The notes under the pieces were generated by a model. The model ran no database searches and had not been told where the DNA came from. It saw nothing but the letters and a program-made list of their open reading frames with translations. Of a DNA stretch of 64,000 bases, positions 8,461 through 24,445 are shown in pieces. Position 1 is the first letter of the stretch, and each line of letters opens with the position of its first letter. The translations under genes were made by a program, and so were the position numbers. The stretch is from Streptomyces diastatochromogenes (GTDB taxonomy: Bacteria; Actinomycetota; Actinomycetes; Streptomycetales; Streptomycetaceae): positions 558,001 to 622,000 of the forward strand of contig NZ_MCGQ01000007.1 in the NCBI RefSeq assembly GCF_002242805.1, written 5' to 3'.

Positions 8461-11400
8461 CTACAGCCGTCGACTCTCCAGCGGACCCAGGTACAGCGCA
8501 GGCAGCCCTCCCGTGTCGATCACGAGCCGTTGCAGCACCACCGTGGGATCCACCATCCAGAACTTCAACCGGTGGACGCCGATCTTCGTCACGGAGTGTT
8601 TCGTGGCCGTCGCGTTGACGTTGTCCGAGGTGTTCCGCGCCCAGGTCATGTTCATCAGCCCGTCGTCGGCACCCGCGGTGATGTCCACCGACCGGGGAGC
8701 AGCATCGTCGAACGACACCGCATAGCGCAGGCCTCCCGTCGGCAGGGCCGGGTTCCGCGGGGAGACGTACGCCCAGACCGTCACCTCACCCGCCGGCTCC
8801 GACAGCAGACTCACCTCGTACTCCAGCCGAGGAGCCGAGGAGCCCCCGGGCGTCCGGCGGGGACCGGTCACCGGCCACGGCGTCATCCCGGCCCCGGTAC
8901 GGCCGATGCCGTCCAGACGGCGCCACTCCCCGACCGCGCGGTCGTAGTGCTCCGCGTCCACCGCCACGTACCCGCCCGCCTCCACGAACCCCCGCAGGCC
9001 CCGCCGGGGCGGGTTCACCGCCGTGCATCCCACCCGCACCGACGTCCCTGCCCCGCTCACCGTCAGCGCCCCTTCCGAGCGGCCGGCCGGTGCCCGCGAC
9101 CAGTCCACCCGGACCTCCAGCCGGACCTGCTGTTCCACCCTGCCCCGCGGACGGTCCACCAGCAGCCAGGGCACCGAGCACTCCACCCGGTACTCGAAGG
9201 GCGTACGGCCCCGGTTGAAGATCTCCACGTACTGCTGCGGGCGCGTCTGGTACGGGCTGAACTCAGCGAGCGATGCCTCACGAACCGCACCACCCCCGGG
9301 CCACCACTCCCCCGCATCCTCGGAGCCGTCGACGGACACCCCCAGCTCCGCCGCCTCCGGCACCTCGATGCGCCGCACCGCCGGGAAGAGCACGTCGGGC
9401 AGTGCCACGTTGTCCTTCTCCGGCTGCTGCCAGCCCGCGTTGGGGCCGTATCTGTCCACATCCCCGTAGTCGATGTGCGGCTGCGTCTGGAAGCCCCGCC
9501 ATTTGCCGTTCGCCACCGTGGAGTTGAAGCGGTCCGCGAGTGCGAAGTCCTTCGCCAGGGCCGCCTCGGCCTCCGCCGCGCGGTCGTTCGTCGCGGCTCT
9601 GCCCTGCCTCGCGTAGAGGAGGTTCGTGAACTCCGCCTCACGGAGGGCGTACAGGTTCGCGGTCGCCGTCACCTCGTAGCCGACGAGTTCGAACCACGCG
9701 TCCTGCACCGGGGCCGGCAGCCGCCGCGCGAGACGGTCCGCCCGCCGGCCCAGCTCTTGCCACTCCCGCGTCACCCGCTCCAGCTCCCGGTGCCCGAAGT
9801 AGTACGGGGACTGCTGGTCGTCGTACACCACCTTGCCGTCGGCCAGTGTGATCCGGCGGTTCAGCAGCTCCGGCTTGCGGCGGGCCTGCAGACTCCCGTA
9901 GGCCGCCAGGATCGAGGCGATCTCCGCCGCCTGCCCCGGGCCCGGTCCGAAGTTCTGGCGCGCGTATCTCCGCTCCCACTCCCCCAGCCGCTCCAGCGGC
10001 CAACCCGAGGGGTTCCAGGCGTAGTTCAGGAAGAACTCCGTGGGGACCTCGTTGCCCTTCAGGTCTCCGACGTTCGCCACCCACAGTCCGTGGTTGCCGT
10101 ACGCGTGCGCCTGGTGGAGCTGGTCCCAGACGTTGCGCAGGTTGGCCGTGTCGACCCACTTGTAGTTGCGGCCGACGCCCACGTAGTCGAAGTGGTAGTA
10201 GAGGCCGTAGCCGCCGGGCCGGGCCTCGGCCGGGTGTCTGCGGATGTTGCCCCAGTTGTCGTCCGTCAGGACCACCGTCACGTCGTCCGGCGCTCTCAGC
10301 CCCCGGTCCCAGTACCGCTGCACCTCCTTGTACAGCGTCCACACCTGCGGGGTCTCGGCGGCCGGCTTCCCCGTGACCTCCTCGATGATCTGCCGCTGCG
10401 CCGCGATGATCTCCTGCATCAGCTCGATGCCGTCGCCGTCGGGGAGGCTGGTGTCGCCGTTCCCGCGCATGCCGAGGGTCACCACGCCCTCGAAGCCCTG
10501 GTCCACCATCCGCTGGATCCCGGCCCGCCAGTACGCGCGGATCGCCTCTGCGTTACGGCGGTACGACCACTCCCCCGTGCCCCCGTAGGGGTCGCGACCG
10601 GCCGTCGCATGCCGGTTCCACTCCTCGATCCCCCTCATCATCGGCGCCTCATGAGACGTGCCCATGACAATGCCGTACTCGGAGGCACGCCGGTGGTTCT
10701 CCGGATCGTCCTCCGCGAAGGCCCGGCCCCACACCGCCGGCCACAGGTAGTTCCCCTTCAGCCGCAGCAGGACCTCGAAGACCCGCGCGTAGAAGTCCGC
10801 GTTGAAGCCGCCCGGGTACCCCGCCGCCTTCCCCGGCCCGAAGTGCGCCGGCGCCCACGCCCCCAGCGCCGGGTTCTCGTCGTTGACGAAGATGCCCCGG
10901 TACTTCACCGCCGGGGTGCCCTGGGTGAACCGGCCCGCGCGCACCCACACCTCGTCGCGGTGCACCGGCGGCACGTCGTCCCACCAGTACCAGGGCGAGA
11001 CACCAATGCCGTACGAGACGTCGTACGCCCCGAAGATCGTGCCCCGCGGGTCGCTGCCCGCGATGACGAAGGCCCGCTCCACCCCGGGCATCGGGTGGTC
11101 CACGACCGTCTGCAGCGAGGTCTCCCAGCGGCCCCGCACCCCGGTCACGTCCAGCTTGCCGCTGTCGATCAACCCGTCGATCAGCGGACTGCGGCCGATC
11201 GTGCCGACCAGCACCGGGAAGCGGGCGATCGTCGAGCCTGGCCGTACGCCCATCACCCGCTCGATGTCGTCCCTGAGGTCCCCTGCCACCCGTACGACTC
11301 CGGGGTGATCCCCGGCGCTCACGACCACGGGGGCGCCCGCGAGCGAGAACGCGCCGCCCGTGAAGGAGACGTACGACCCCGGGTCCGTCACCCGCAGGAC

Positions 11401-11493
11401 GTCACCCTCACCCCCGGCCCATGCGACTCCCGACGTCAGCGCCGGCACGACGGTGAGCCCTGCACCCAGCACAGTCCTGCGACGGACAGACAT
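8461..11493 (-). CDS. Exported glycoside hydrolase family 115 (xylan alpha-1,2-glucuronidase type)
   Basis: GH115 enzymes remove (4-O-methyl)-glucuronic acid side chains from xylan. The 1010-aa product starts MSVRRRTVLGAGLTVVPAL, a Tat-type signal with consecutive arginines, a hydrophobic stretch and a likely cleavage after AWA (about residue 26). GH115 hallmarks follow: YGIGVSPWYWWDDVPP, KYRGIFVNDENPALGAWA, GTSHEAPMMRGIEEWNRH, LGMRGNGDTSLP, VLTDDNWGNIRRHP and the NVGDLKGNEVPTEFFLNYAWNP segment. The C-terminal part is beta-rich, ending in a carbohydrate-binding-like sandwich (about 840-1010). The start is the ATG with GGAGG upstream; an in-frame GTG five codons earlier lies within that site. 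The substrate is inferred from the family. It heads a unit that continues into the WXG-like genes. Confidence 0.92.
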   Translation of the reverse strand: MSVRRRTVLGAGLTVVPALTSGVAWAGGEGDVLRVTDPGSYVSFTGGAFSLAGAPVVVSAGDHPGVVRVAGDLRDDIERVMGVRPGSTIARFPVLVGTIGRSPLIDGLIDSGKLDVTGVRGRWETSLQTVVDHPMPGVERAFVIAGSDPRGTIFGAYDVSYGIGVSPWYWWDDVPPVHRDEVWVRAGRFTQGTPAVKYRGIFVNDENPALGAWAPAHFGPGKAAGYPGGFNADFYARVFEVLLRLKGNYLWPAVWGRAFAEDDPENHRRASEYGIVMGTSHEAPMMRGIEEWNRHATAGRDPYGGTGEWSYRRNAEAIRAYWRAGIQRMVDQGFEGVVTLGMRGNGDTSLPDGDGIELMQEIIAAQRQIIEEVTGKPAAETPQVWTLYKEVQRYWDRGLRAPDDVTVVLTDDNWGNIRRHPAEARPGGYGLYYHFDYVGVGRNYKWVDTANLRNVWDQLHQAHAYGNHGLWVANVGDLKGNEVPTEFFLNYAWNPSGWPLERLGEWERRYARQNFGPGPGQAAEIASILAAYGSLQARRKPELLNRRITLADGKVVYDDQQSPYYFGHRELERVTREWQELGRRADRLARRLPAPVQDAWFELVGYEVTATANLYALREAEFTNLLYARQGRAATNDRAAEAEAALAKDFALADRFNSTVANGKWRGFQTQPHIDYGDVDRYGPNAGWQQPEKDNVALPDVLFPAVRRIEVPEAAELGVSVDGSEDAGEWWPGGGAVREASLAEFSPYQTRPQQYVEIFNRGRTPFEYRVECSVPWLLVDRPRGRVEQQVRLEVRVDWSRAPAGRSEGALTVSGAGTSVRVGCTAVNPPRRGLRGFVEAGGYVAVDAEHYDRAVGEWRRLDGIGRTGAGMTPWPVTGPRRTPGGSSAPRLEYEVSLLSEPAGEVTVWAYVSPRNPALPTGGLRYAVSFDDAAPRSVDITAGADDGLMNMTWARNTSDNVNATATKHSVTKIGVHRLKFWMVDPTVVLQRLVIDTGGLPALYLGPLESRRL

Positions 11494-11596
11494 GCCCCAC
11501 CCCTCCACCCGAATTTGGTCAGCGGCATGACAAATTCTGGAGGGCGTCGACGCACGTGCGGAACCGGTCGTCGGCGCCGAATAGTTTCGAACAGCA

Positions 11597-11632
11597 GAGG
11601 GGCCCGTACGACCGAAGTCGTACGGGCCCCTC
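11597..11632 (-). terminator. Terminator of tuf
   Basis: A perfect 15-bp inverted repeat (11597-11611 with 11618-11632) around the 6-nt loop CCGAAG lies 43 nt after the tuf stop. It is symmetric, so it could also stop transcripts from the left. Confidence 0.85.
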
Positions 11633-11674
11633 CGACAGCTACCAGGTCGAAGACCCGGTCCTGGTCAGTTCAGA

Positions 11675-12868
<1,194 letters not shown>

Positions 12869-12946
12869 TGGGGTCCTCCTGTGGAGTGGTTCTGTACGCC
12901 TTACTTCATCGGCGCCAGGTGATCTTTGCTGTAATGGCCCGGAACC

Positions 12947-12982
12947 CGGGGCAAACATCCGTGTTTGCGGCTGTTTGCCCCG
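12947..12982 (-). promoter_or_regulatory. Inverted repeat in the fusA-tuf gap
   Basis: CGGGGCAAAC (12947-12956) pairs perfectly with GTTTGCCCCG (12973-12982) around 16 nt. It lies between fusA and tuf, 79 nt or more before the tuf GTG. It could be an attenuator after fusA, a processing site, or part of a tuf promoter region; the sequence does not decide. Confidence 0.45.
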
Positions 12983-13024
12983 TGAGGCTCCGGAGTCAAG
13001 CCTAAGGCGTGGGAACGCTGAGCG

Positions 13025-15151
13025 TTACTCGCCCTTGGCCTTCGCGATGATCTCCTCGGCGACGTTCCGCGGAACCTCGGCGTAGGAGTCGAACTGCATG
13101 GAGTAGCTCGCACGGCCGGACGTCTTGCTGCGCAGGTCGCCGACGTAGCCGAACATCTCCGAGAGGGGCACGAGACCCTTCACGACGCGGGCACCGGCCC
13201 GCTCCTCCATGGCCTGGATCTGGCCACGGCGGGAGTTGATGTCGCCGATGACCTCACCCATGTAGTCCTCGGGCGTGGTGACCTCGACGGCCATCATCGG
13301 CTCGAGCAGCACGGGGCTGGCCTTGCGCGCGGCCTCCTTGAAGGCCTGCGAACCGGCGATCTTGAAGGCGAGCTCGGAGGAGTCCACCTCGTGGTAGCCA
13401 CCGTCGATGAGGATGACGCGCACGCCGGTCATCTCGTAACCGGCGAGGATGCCGAACTGCATGGCCTCCTGCGCACCGGCGTCCACCGAAGGGATGTACT
13501 CCTTCGGGATACGGCCACCGGTCACCTTGTTCACGAACTCGTACGAGGCGTCGCCGCCCTCGATGGGCTCGATCGCGATCTGCACCTTGGCGAACTGACC
13601 GGTACCACCGGTCTGCTTCTTGTGGGTGTAGTCCACGCGCTCGACGGCCTTGCGGATCGTCTCGCGGTACGCGACCTGCGGCTTGCCGACGTTGGCCTCG
13701 ACCTTGAACTCACGGCGCATACGGTCGACCAGCACCTCGAGGTGCAGCTCGCCCATACCACCGATGATGGTCTGGCCGGTCTCCTCGTCCGAGTGGACCT
13801 GGAAGGACGGGTCCTCCTCGGCCAGGCGCTGGATCGCGACGCCCAGCTTCTCCTGGTCGCCCTTCGACTTGGGCTCGATGGCGACCTGGATGACCGGCGC
13901 CGGGAAGTCCATGGACTCCAGGATGACCGGGTTCTTGTCGTCGGACAGCGTCTCACCGGTGGTGGTCTGCTTCAGGCCCATGACGGCGACGATGTCGCCG
14001 GCGCCCACCGACTCGATCTCCTCACGCTTGTTGGCGTGCATGCGGTAGATCTTGCCGATGCGCTCCTTCTTGCCCTTGACGGAGTTCAGCACCGAAGAGC
14101 CGGACTCCAGGCGGCCCGAGTAAACCCGGACGAAGGTGAGCTTGCCGAGGTGCGGGTCGCTCATGATCTTGAACGCCAGCGCCGACAGCGGCTCGTCGTC
14201 GGACGGCTTGCGCTTGACGACCGTCTCCGGGTCCTTGACGTCGTGGCCCTCGATGGCCTCGATGTCGACCGGGGAAGGCAGGTAGCGCACGACCGCGTCG
14301 AGCAGGGGCTGAACGCCCTTGTTCTTGAACGCGGTACCGCAGAACACCGGGGTGACCGTGGTGTCCTTGGACTTGCCGGACGCGATGGTGATACGACGGA
14401 TCGCGGCGTACAGCTGCTCCACGGAAGGCTCTTCGCCCTCCAGGTACAGCTCCATGATCTCTTCGTCGTTCTCGGCGACGGCCTCGATCAGCTTGCCGCG
14501 GTACTCCTCGGCAGCCTCGGTGTGCGTGGCCGGGATGTCGACGACGTCGTACATCTCACCCTTGGTGGCCTCGGCGGACCAGACCAGGGCCTTCATCGTC
14601 ACGAGGTCGACGACGCCCTTGAAGTCGGCCTCGGCACCGATCGGGAGCTGCATGACGATCGGCTGCGCGCCCAGGCGGTCCGAGATCATGTCCACACAGC
14701 GGTGGAACTCGGCGCCCGTGCGGTCGAGCTTGTTGACGAAGCAGATACGCGGAACGCCGTAGCGGTCCGCCTGACGCCACACCGTCTCGGACTGCGGCTC
14801 AACGCCGGCGACGCCGTCGAACACCGTCACGGCACCGTCGAGCACGCGCAGGGAGCGCTCCACCTCGACGGTGAAGTCGACGTGGCCCGGGGTGTCGATG
14901 ATGTTGATGGTGTGGTCGACGTCTTCCAGCGGCCAGTGGCAGGTGGTGGCAGCAGAGGTGATCGTGATGCCACGCTCCTGCTCCTGCTCCATCCAGTCCA
15001 TGGTGGCAGCGCCGTCGTGGACCTCACCGATCTTGTAAGACACACCGGTGTAGAACAGGATCCGCTCGGTGGTGGTCGTCTTGCCCGCGTCGATGTGGGC
15101 CATGATCCCGATGTTGCGGACCTTGGCCAGGTCAAGTGAAGTGGTAGCCAT
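13025..15151 (-). CDS. fusA: Translation elongation factor G
   Basis: EF-G is the GTPase that drives translocation and, with RRF, ribosome recycling. The 708-aa product has [21 protein letters not shown] (P-loop near residue 20), [11 protein letters not shown] (switch I region), DTPGHVDF (G3), NKLD (G4), the beta-barrel domain II, and domains III-V ending [16 protein letters not shown]. Length is standard. It lies 39 nt after rpsG in the str operon (rpsL, rpsG, fusA, tuf). No residue in the fusidic acid region looks abnormal by eye. Confidence 0.98.
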   Translation of the reverse strand: MATTSLDLAKVRNIGIMAHIDAGKTTTTERILFYTGVSYKIGEVHDGAATMDWMEQEQERGITITSAATTCHWPLEDVDHTINIIDTPGHVDFTVEVERSLRVLDGAVTVFDGVAGVEPQSETVWRQADRYGVPRICFVNKLDRTGAEFHRCVDMISDRLGAQPIVMQLPIGAEADFKGVVDLVTMKALVWSAEATKGEMYDVVDIPATHTEAAEEYRGKLIEAVAENDEEIMELYLEGEEPSVEQLYAAIRRITIASGKSKDTTVTPVFCGTAFKNKGVQPLLDAVVRYLPSPVDIEAIEGHDVKDPETVVKRKPSDDEPLSALAFKIMSDPHLGKLTFVRVYSGRLESGSSVLNSVKGKKERIGKIYRMHANKREEIESVGAGDIVAVMGLKQTTTGETLSDDKNPVILESMDFPAPVIQVAIEPKSKGDQEKLGVAIQRLAEEDPSFQVHSDEETGQTIIGGMGELHLEVLVDRMRREFKVEANVGKPQVAYRETIRKAVERVDYTHKKQTGGTGQFAKVQIAIEPIEGGDASYEFVNKVTGGRIPKEYIPSVDAGAQEAMQFGILAGYEMTGVRVILIDGGYHEVDSSELAFKIAGSQAFKEAARKASPVLLEPMMAVEVTTPEDYMGEVIGDINSRRGQIQAMEERAGARVVKGLVPLSEMFGYVGDLRSKTSGRASYSMQFDSYAEVPRNVAEEIIAKAKGE

Positions 15152-15190
15152 AAGGCTTCAGTCTTCTCTCGGTCTCGATGTGGGTAGCGA

Positions 15191-15661
15191 CTACCAGCGG
15201 TAGTGCGCGAAGGCCTTGTTGGACTCGGCCATCTTGTGCGTGTCCTCGCGCTTCTTGACGGCCGCACCGAGGCCGTTCGAAGCGTCGAGAAGCTCGTTGA
15301 GCAGACGCTCGGTCATGGTCTTCTCGCGACGGGCGCGGGAGTAACCGACCAGCCAGCGCAGCGCGAGCGTGTTGGCGCGACCGGGCTTGACCTCGATCGG
15401 AACCTGGTACGTCGCACCACCGACACGGCGGGACTTGACCTCGAGGGTCGGCTTGATGTTCTCCAGCGCGCGCTTCAGCGTGATGATCGGGTCGTTGCCC
15501 GTCTTCTCACGCAGGCCCTCCATGGCGCCGTAGACGATGCGCTCGGCGGTGGAGCGCTTGCCGTTCAGCAGCACCTTGTTGATGAGCGACGTGACCAGAG
15601 GAGAACCGTAGACCGGGTCGATGATGACCGGGCGCTTCGGGGCGGGGCCCTTACGAGGCAT
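15191..15661 (-). CDS. rpsG: 30S ribosomal protein S7
   Basis: S7 nucleates assembly of the 30S head. The 156-aa product begins [20 protein letters not shown] and has the family signature [20 protein letters not shown] and the C-terminal [20 protein letters not shown]. It starts two bases after the rpsL stop, so translational coupling is likely. Length is typical. Confidence 0.98.
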   Translation of the reverse strand: MPRKGPAPKRPVIIDPVYGSPLVTSLINKVLLNGKRSTAERIVYGAMEGLREKTGNDPIITLKRALENIKPTLEVKSRRVGGATYQVPIEVKPGRANTLALRWLVGYSRARREKTMTERLLNELLDASNGLGAAVKKREDTHKMAESNKAFAHYRW

Positions 15662-15663
15662 TC

Positions 15664-16035
15664 TTACTTCTCCTTCTTGGCGCCGTAGCGGGAACGGGCC
15701 TGCTTGCGGTTCTTGACACCCTGGGTGTCGAGGGAGCCACGGATGATCTTGTAGCGAACACCCGGCAGGTCCTTCACACGGCCGCCGCGCACGAGCACGA
15801 TGGAGTGCTCCTGCAGGTTGTGTCCCTCACCCGGAATGTAAGCGGTGACCTCGATGCCGCTGGTCAGACGCACACGCGCGACCTTACGCAGGGCCGAGTT
15901 CGGCTTCTTCGGGGTGGTCGTGAACACACGCGTGCAGACGCCACGACGCTGAGGGGAACCCTCGAGTGCGGGCGTCTTGTTCTTCTCGACCTTGTCCTGC
16001 CGGCCCTTGCGGACCAGCTGCTGGATCGTAGGCAC
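15664..16035 (-). CDS. rpsL: 30S ribosomal protein S12
   Basis: S12 lies at the decoding centre and controls accuracy. The 123-aa product begins [13 protein letters not shown] from a GTG with GGAG 5 nt upstream; a long in-frame extension to 16464 is not coding. Lys43 (in TTTPKKPNS) and Lys88 (in RVKDLPG) are the wild-type residues whose substitution gives streptomycin resistance, so the protein looks streptomycin-sensitive. First gene of the str operon; its leader holds the element at 16086-16110. Confidence 0.98.
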   Translation of the reverse strand: MPTIQQLVRKGRQDKVEKNKTPALEGSPQRRGVCTRVFTTTPKKPNSALRKVARVRLTSGIEVTAYIPGEGHNLQEHSIVLVRGGRVKDLPGVRYKIIRGSLDTQGVKNRKQARSRYGAKKEK

Positions 16036-16451
16036 TACTTCTCCGGTTTCTGTGTGCCGATAGGTACAGCTAACCTGGAACGTCGCCGACCCACGCGGTC
16101 GGGTGTGTCGAATCTCGCGGACCTTTGCCGCAAGGCGAAAAGGGCGCAGATTACGGTGGCCGGTGTCGGCTCGCGATGCGGTTGAAGGCACGCACGAGAG
16201 CCAGGGCACACCCCAGGCACAAGGTCTGAGCGTACCTACCTCATTCGCTGCGGTCAAAACAAATGGAACCCAACGGCCTCGCGCTGCGGGGAATGTCAAG
16301 CCGCTGTACGCTACGTGATCTTCGAATCGACGACCGGGATGCCCACAGCGGCCGCACGGGCCCCGGAACGGCCGGCGCCTCCAGGACGGCGTTCCCCCGC
16401 TGTACGCGCGCCGTAGCCCCCCTCCACCCGCTTCTCGCCTGCCGCAACGCC
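16036..16451. other. Non-coding region upstream of rpsL
   Basis: About 416 nt without a supported gene. It must hold the str operon promoter. A possible sigma-HrdB-like pair on the minus strand is TTCGCC (-35) with GAGATT (-10), 17 nt apart and just before the shared leader element. It is weak, and I give it low weight. Confidence 0.5.
16086..16110 (-). promoter_or_regulatory. Leader element shared with the S10 operon
   Basis: On the minus strand this reads CGACACACCCGACCGCG then TGGGTCGG, ending 50 nt before the rpsL GTG. It matches 4529-4553 at 24 of 25 positions. It could form a six-pair stem (CCGACC/GGTCGG). See the matching rpsJ entry for possible roles. Confidence 0.6.
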
Positions 16452-16488
16452 GAAGGGCGGCCACCCCGAAACGGAGTGGCCGCCCTTC
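16452..16488 (-). terminator. Terminator of the rpoBC operon
   Basis: GAAGGGCGGCCAC (16452-16464) pairs with GTGGCCGCCCTTC (16476-16488), a perfect 13-bp stem with an 11-nt loop, beginning 11 nt after the rpoC stop. Confidence 0.85.
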
Positions 16489-16499
16489 ATGCTGCTCGC

Positions 16500-20399
<3,900 letters not shown>

Positions 20400-20457
20400 T
20401 ATGCGTCAATCCCTCTCAGGGTCGTAAGTCTGTGGTCTGAAACGGGGGCCTGGGGGT

Positions 20458-20488
20458 CGGCGGGGCCCTGTGGGTGAGGGCCCCGCCG
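20458..20488 (-). terminator. rpoB-rpoC intergenic hairpin
   Basis: CGGCGGGGCCCT (20458-20469) pairs with AGGGCCCCGCCG (20477-20488) around a 7-nt loop, directly after the rpoB stop. It may attenuate or process the rpoBC transcript rather than end it, since rpoC has no obvious promoter of its own. Confidence 0.6.
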
Positions 20489-20496
20489 GACTCCCG

Positions 20497-23400
20497 TCAG
20501 ACCTCTTCGACGCTGCTCGGCTCGCGCCGGGACAGGTCGATACCGAGCTCCTCCGCAGCGCGGAAGACATCCTCGTCGGTGTCACGCATCTCGATGGACA
20601 TACCGTCGCTGGACAGCACCTCCACGTTCAGGCAGAGCGACTGCATCTCCTTGATGAGCACCTTGAAGGACTCGGGGATGCCGGGCTCGGGGATGTTCTC
20701 GCCCTTGACGATGGCCTCGTAGACCTTCACGCGGCCGGTGACGTCGTCGGACTTGATCGTCAGCAGCTCCTGGAGGGCGTACGCGGCGCCGTAGGCCTCG
20801 AGGGCCCACACCTCCATCTCACCGAAGCGCTGACCACCGAACTGCGCCTTACCACCCAGCGGCTGCTGGGTGATCATCGAGTACGGACCGGTCGAGCGGG
20901 CGTGCAGCTTGTCGTCGACCAGGTGGTGCAGCTTCAGGATGTACATGTAGCCGACCGAGATCGGGTCCGGGAACGGCTCACCGCTACGGCCGTCGAACAG
21001 CCGCGCCTTACCGGTCGGGAGCACCATGCGCTCGCCGTCGCGGTTCGGGATGGTGTGCTGCAGCAGACCCGCCAGCTCGTCCTCGCGCGCACCGTCGAAC
21101 ACCGGGGTGGCGACGTTGGTGCCGGGGGCGACCTGGTCGGCGCCGATGACCTGCAGGCGCTGGGCCCACTCGTCCGCGAGGCCGGAGACGTCCCAGCCGC
21201 GGCTGGCGAGCCAGCCGAGGTGGATCTCCAGGACCTGTCCCGGGTTCATTCGGGACGGGACACCGAGCGGGTTGAGAATGATGTCGACCGGAGTTCCGTC
21301 CTCGAGGAACGGCATGTCCTCGATGGGCAGGATCTTCGAGATGACACCCTTGTTGCCGTGACGGCCGGCGAGCTTGTCACCGTCGGTGATCTTGCGCTTC
21401 TGCGCCACGTACACGCGCACCAGCTGGTTCACACCGGGGGGAAGCTCGTCGCCCTCCTCGCGGTCGAAGACGCGCACGCCGATGACCTTGCCGGTCTCGC
21501 CGTGCGGCACCTTCAGCGAGGTGTCACGGACCTCACGGGCCTTCTCACCGAAGATCGCGCGCAGCAGGCGCTCCTCGGGGGTCAGCTCGGTCTCACCCTT
21601 CGGGGTCACCTTGCCGACGAGGATGTCGCCGGCGATGACCTCGGCACCGATCCGGATGATGCCGCGCTCGTCGAGGTCGGCGAGGACCTCCTCGGAGACG
21701 TTCGGGATGTCCCGGGTGATCTCCTCGGGGCCGAGCTTGGTGTCACGGGCGTCGACCTCGTGCTCCTCGATGTGGATCGAGGAGAGGACGTCGTCCTGCA
21801 CGAGGCGCTGCGACAGGATGATCGCGTCCTCGTAGTTGTGACCCTCCCACGGCATGAACGCCACGAGCAGGTTCTTGCCGAGGGCCATCTCACCGTTCTC
21901 GGTGGCCGGACCGTCGGCGAGGACCTGGCCCTCGATGATCCGGTCGCCCTCGTTGACGACGACCTTCTGGTTGACCGAGGTGCCCTGGTTGGACCGGGCG
22001 AACTTGGCCAGGCGGTACGTGATGTACGTGCCGTCGTCGTTGGCCGTGGTGATGTAGTCCGCGGAGACCTCCTGGACCACACCCGCCTTCTCGGCCTTGA
22101 CCACGTCGCCGGCGTCGACGGCGGAGCGGTACTCCATGCCGGTGCCGACGAGCGGGGCCTCGGACTTAATCAGCGGCACGGCCTGACGCATCATGTTCGC
22201 GCCCATGAGGGCACGGTTGGCGTCGTCGTGCTCGAGGAAGGGGATCATGGCCGTCGCGACCGACACCATCTGGCGCGGCGAGACGTCCATGTAGTCGACG
22301 TCCTCGGGGCTGACGTAGTCGACCTCGCCGCCACGACGGCGGACCAGGACACGCGCCTCGGCGAACCGGAGTTCGTCGTTGAGCGTGGCGTTGGCCTGCG
22401 CGATGACGAAGCGGTCCTCCTCGTCGGCGGTCAGGTAGTCGACCTCGTCGGTGACCTGGCCGTCGTTCACCTTGCGGTACGGGGTCTCGACGAAACCGAA
22501 CGCGTTGACCCGGCCGTACGAGGCGAGCGAGCCGATCAGACCGATGTTCGGGCCTTCAGGGGTCTCGATCGGGCACATGCGGCCGTAGTGCGACGGGTGC
22601 ACGTCACGGACCTCGAAGCCGGCCCGCTCACGGGAGAGACCACCCGGGCCAAGAGCCGACAGACGGCGCTTGTGGGTGAGACCCGACAGCGGGTTGTTCT
22701 GGTCCATGAACTGGGACAGCTGGCTGGTGCCGAAGAACTCCTTGATGGAGGCGACGACCGGCCGGATGTTGATCAGGGTCTGCGGCGTGATCGCCTCGAC
22801 GTCCTGGGTGGTCATGCGCTCGCGCACGACACGCTCCATACGGGCGAGACCCGTACGGACCTGGTTCTGGATCAGCTCGCCGACGCTGCGCAGGCGACGG
22901 TTGCCGAAGTGGTCGATGTCGTCCGTCTCGACAACGATCGTCTGGCCGTTGTCGAGGGTCGTCTCGGTCTCACCGGCGTGCAGCTGTACCAGGTACTTGA
23001 TCGTCGAGATGACGTCCTCGACGGTCAGGACACCCGCGTCGAGCGGAGCGTCCGCACCCAGCTTCTTGTTGACCTTGTAGCGGCCGACCTTGGCCAGGTC
23101 GTAGCGCTTCGGGTTGAAGTACAGGTTCTCCAGAAGCGTCTGCGCGGCCTCACGCGTGGGGGGCTCGCCCGGACGCAGCTTGCGGTAGATGTCGAGCAGC
23201 GCGTCGTCCTGGCCCTGGGTGTGGTCCTTCTCCAGGGTGGCGCGCATGGACTCGTACTCGCCGAACTCCTCGAGGATCTGCTCGGTGGTCCAGCCGAGCG
23301 CCTTCAGGAGGACGGTCACGGACTGCTTGCGCTTGCGGTCGATACGGACACCGACCATGTCGCGCTTGTCGATCTCCATCTCCAGCCAGGCACCCCGGGA

Positions 23401-23982
23401 CGGGATGATCTTGGCCGAGAAGATGTCCTTGTCGGACGTCTTGTCGATGGAGGAGTCGAAGTAGACACCGGGGGAACGGACCAGCTGCGACACCACGACA
23501 CGCTCGGTGCCGTTGATGACGAAAGTGCCCTTGTTCGTCATGAGCGGGAAGTCGCCCATGAAGACGGTCTGGGACTTGATCTCACCGGTCTCGTTGTTGG
23601 TGAACTCCGCGGTGACGAAGAGCGGAGCCGCGTACGTGAAGTCGCGCTCCTTGCACTCGTCGATGGAGTTCTTCGGCGGCTCGAAGCGGTGGTCCCGGAA
23701 CGTCAGGGACATCGACCCGGAGAAGTCCTCGATCGGGGAGATCTCCTCGAAGATCTCCTCCAGACCGGACTTGGTGGGGACGTCCTGACCGTTCTCAAGA
23801 GCCTCCTCGACCCGACTCTGCCAGGCGGTGTTGCCGAGCAGCCAGTCGAAGCTCTCGGTCTGCAGCGCGAGCAGGTTCGGAACCTCGAGAGGCTCCTTGA
23901 TCTTTGCAAAGGAGATGCGCAGCGGGGCGGTGCTGGCGCCGTTGTTCGTATTCGCGGTCGAGGCGTTGCGCGAGGCGGCCAA
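20497..23982 (-). CDS. rpoB: DNA-directed RNA polymerase beta subunit
   Basis: This is the core RNA polymerase subunit that forms the rifamycin pocket. The 1161-aa product starts [18 protein letters not shown] from a TTG with GGAAGGA 7 nt upstream; this matches Streptomyces RpoB from memory, and the in-frame extension to 24042 does not. The rifampicin region reads [20 protein letters not shown] then [10 protein letters not shown]. It keeps the Asp, His and Ser residues of the sensitive form, so this is not the resistant-type paralogue some actinomycetes carry. The C-terminus has the conserved [24 protein letters not shown] segment. It is followed by rpoC. Confidence 0.98.
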   Translation of the reverse strand: MAASRNASTANTNNGASTAPLRISFAKIKEPLEVPNLLALQTESFDWLLGNTAWQSRVEEALENGQDVPTKSGLEEIFEEISPIEDFSGSMSLTFRDHRFEPPKNSIDECKERDFTYAAPLFVTAEFTNNETGEIKSQTVFMGDFPLMTNKGTFVINGTERVVVSQLVRSPGVYFDSSIDKTSDKDIFSAKIIPSRGAWLEMEIDKRDMVGVRIDRKRKQSVTVLLKALGWTTEQILEEFGEYESMRATLEKDHTQGQDDALLDIYRKLRPGEPPTREAAQTLLENLYFNPKRYDLAKVGRYKVNKKLGADAPLDAGVLTVEDVISTIKYLVQLHAGETETTLDNGQTIVVETDDIDHFGNRRLRSVGELIQNQVRTGLARMERVVRERMTTQDVEAITPQTLINIRPVVASIKEFFGTSQLSQFMDQNNPLSGLTHKRRLSALGPGGLSRERAGFEVRDVHPSHYGRMCPIETPEGPNIGLIGSLASYGRVNAFGFVETPYRKVNDGQVTDEVDYLTADEEDRFVIAQANATLNDELRFAEARVLVRRRGGEVDYVSPEDVDYMDVSPRQMVSVATAMIPFLEHDDANRALMGANMMRQAVPLIKSEAPLVGTGMEYRSAVDAGDVVKAEKAGVVQEVSADYITTANDDGTYITYRLAKFARSNQGTSVNQKVVVNEGDRIIEGQVLADGPATENGEMALGKNLLVAFMPWEGHNYEDAIILSQRLVQDDVLSSIHIEEHEVDARDTKLGPEEITRDIPNVSEEVLADLDERGIIRIGAEVIAGDILVGKVTPKGETELTPEERLLRAIFGEKAREVRDTSLKVPHGETGKVIGVRVFDREEGDELPPGVNQLVRVYVAQKRKITDGDKLAGRHGNKGVISKILPIEDMPFLEDGTPVDIILNPLGVPSRMNPGQVLEIHLGWLASRGWDVSGLADEWAQRLQVIGADQVAPGTNVATPVFDGAREDELAGLLQHTIPNRDGERMVLPTGKARLFDGRSGEPFPDPISVGYMYILKLHHLVDDKLHARSTGPYSMITQQPLGGKAQFGGQRFGEMEVWALEAYGAAYALQELLTIKSDDVTGRVKVYEAIVKGENIPEPGIPESFKVLIKEMQSLCLNVEVLSSDGMSIEMRDTDEDVFRAAEELGIDLSRREPSSVEEV

Positions 23983-24445
23983 GAGGGGGTCCTTCCGAGG
24001 GCTCGGACTCACTACGCGCGTGCCGGCCCCTCTCCCACACACAGAGACGGAAACCCCAGGTCGGGGGGGCTTCGGTCATCGGCGTTCGAGTGAGGTCAGA
24101 CCCCTGGTGACGGGCAGGGGACAGCTAACAGGCAGCGCAAAGGGTCAGTGTAGCCACTTGGCACACTGATGTCCAGTGCGGGTTCTGCGAGACCCTCGTT
24201 GTTCTCAACACCCTCGTCAACGCCCTCGGCATGTCTGCCCTCAACGCACGTTGATACTGCCCTCTTCGTCGTCGATCCATGCCTCGGATTCGGATCCTTG
24301 TGACGACGCGTCCTGAGAATTGCGCGCTGCGTGCGGTTCGTCAAGGCCCCCCAGCCCAAACGGGACCGTCCGGAGACACGACGAAGATCACCATACCCCT
24401 CGCCGTCACGAGTGCAAGGCAACCGCGGTCGCACCTCCGGATACG
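23983..24445. other. rpoB 5' region
   Basis: The gap between rplL and rpoB is 571 nt. Apart from the hairpin at 24446-24483 I see no gene. It probably contains a separate rpoB promoter and leader, but no promoter could be assigned by eye. Confidence 0.5.

Noticed and set aside
15664..16464. Long N-terminal extension of S12
   Set aside because: It would run through the leader and its shared element, and S12 is always about 123 aa.
20470..24093. Long open frame opposite rpoB
   Set aside because: An antisense frame of an essential conserved gene without similarity to any family; composition is that of a shadow.
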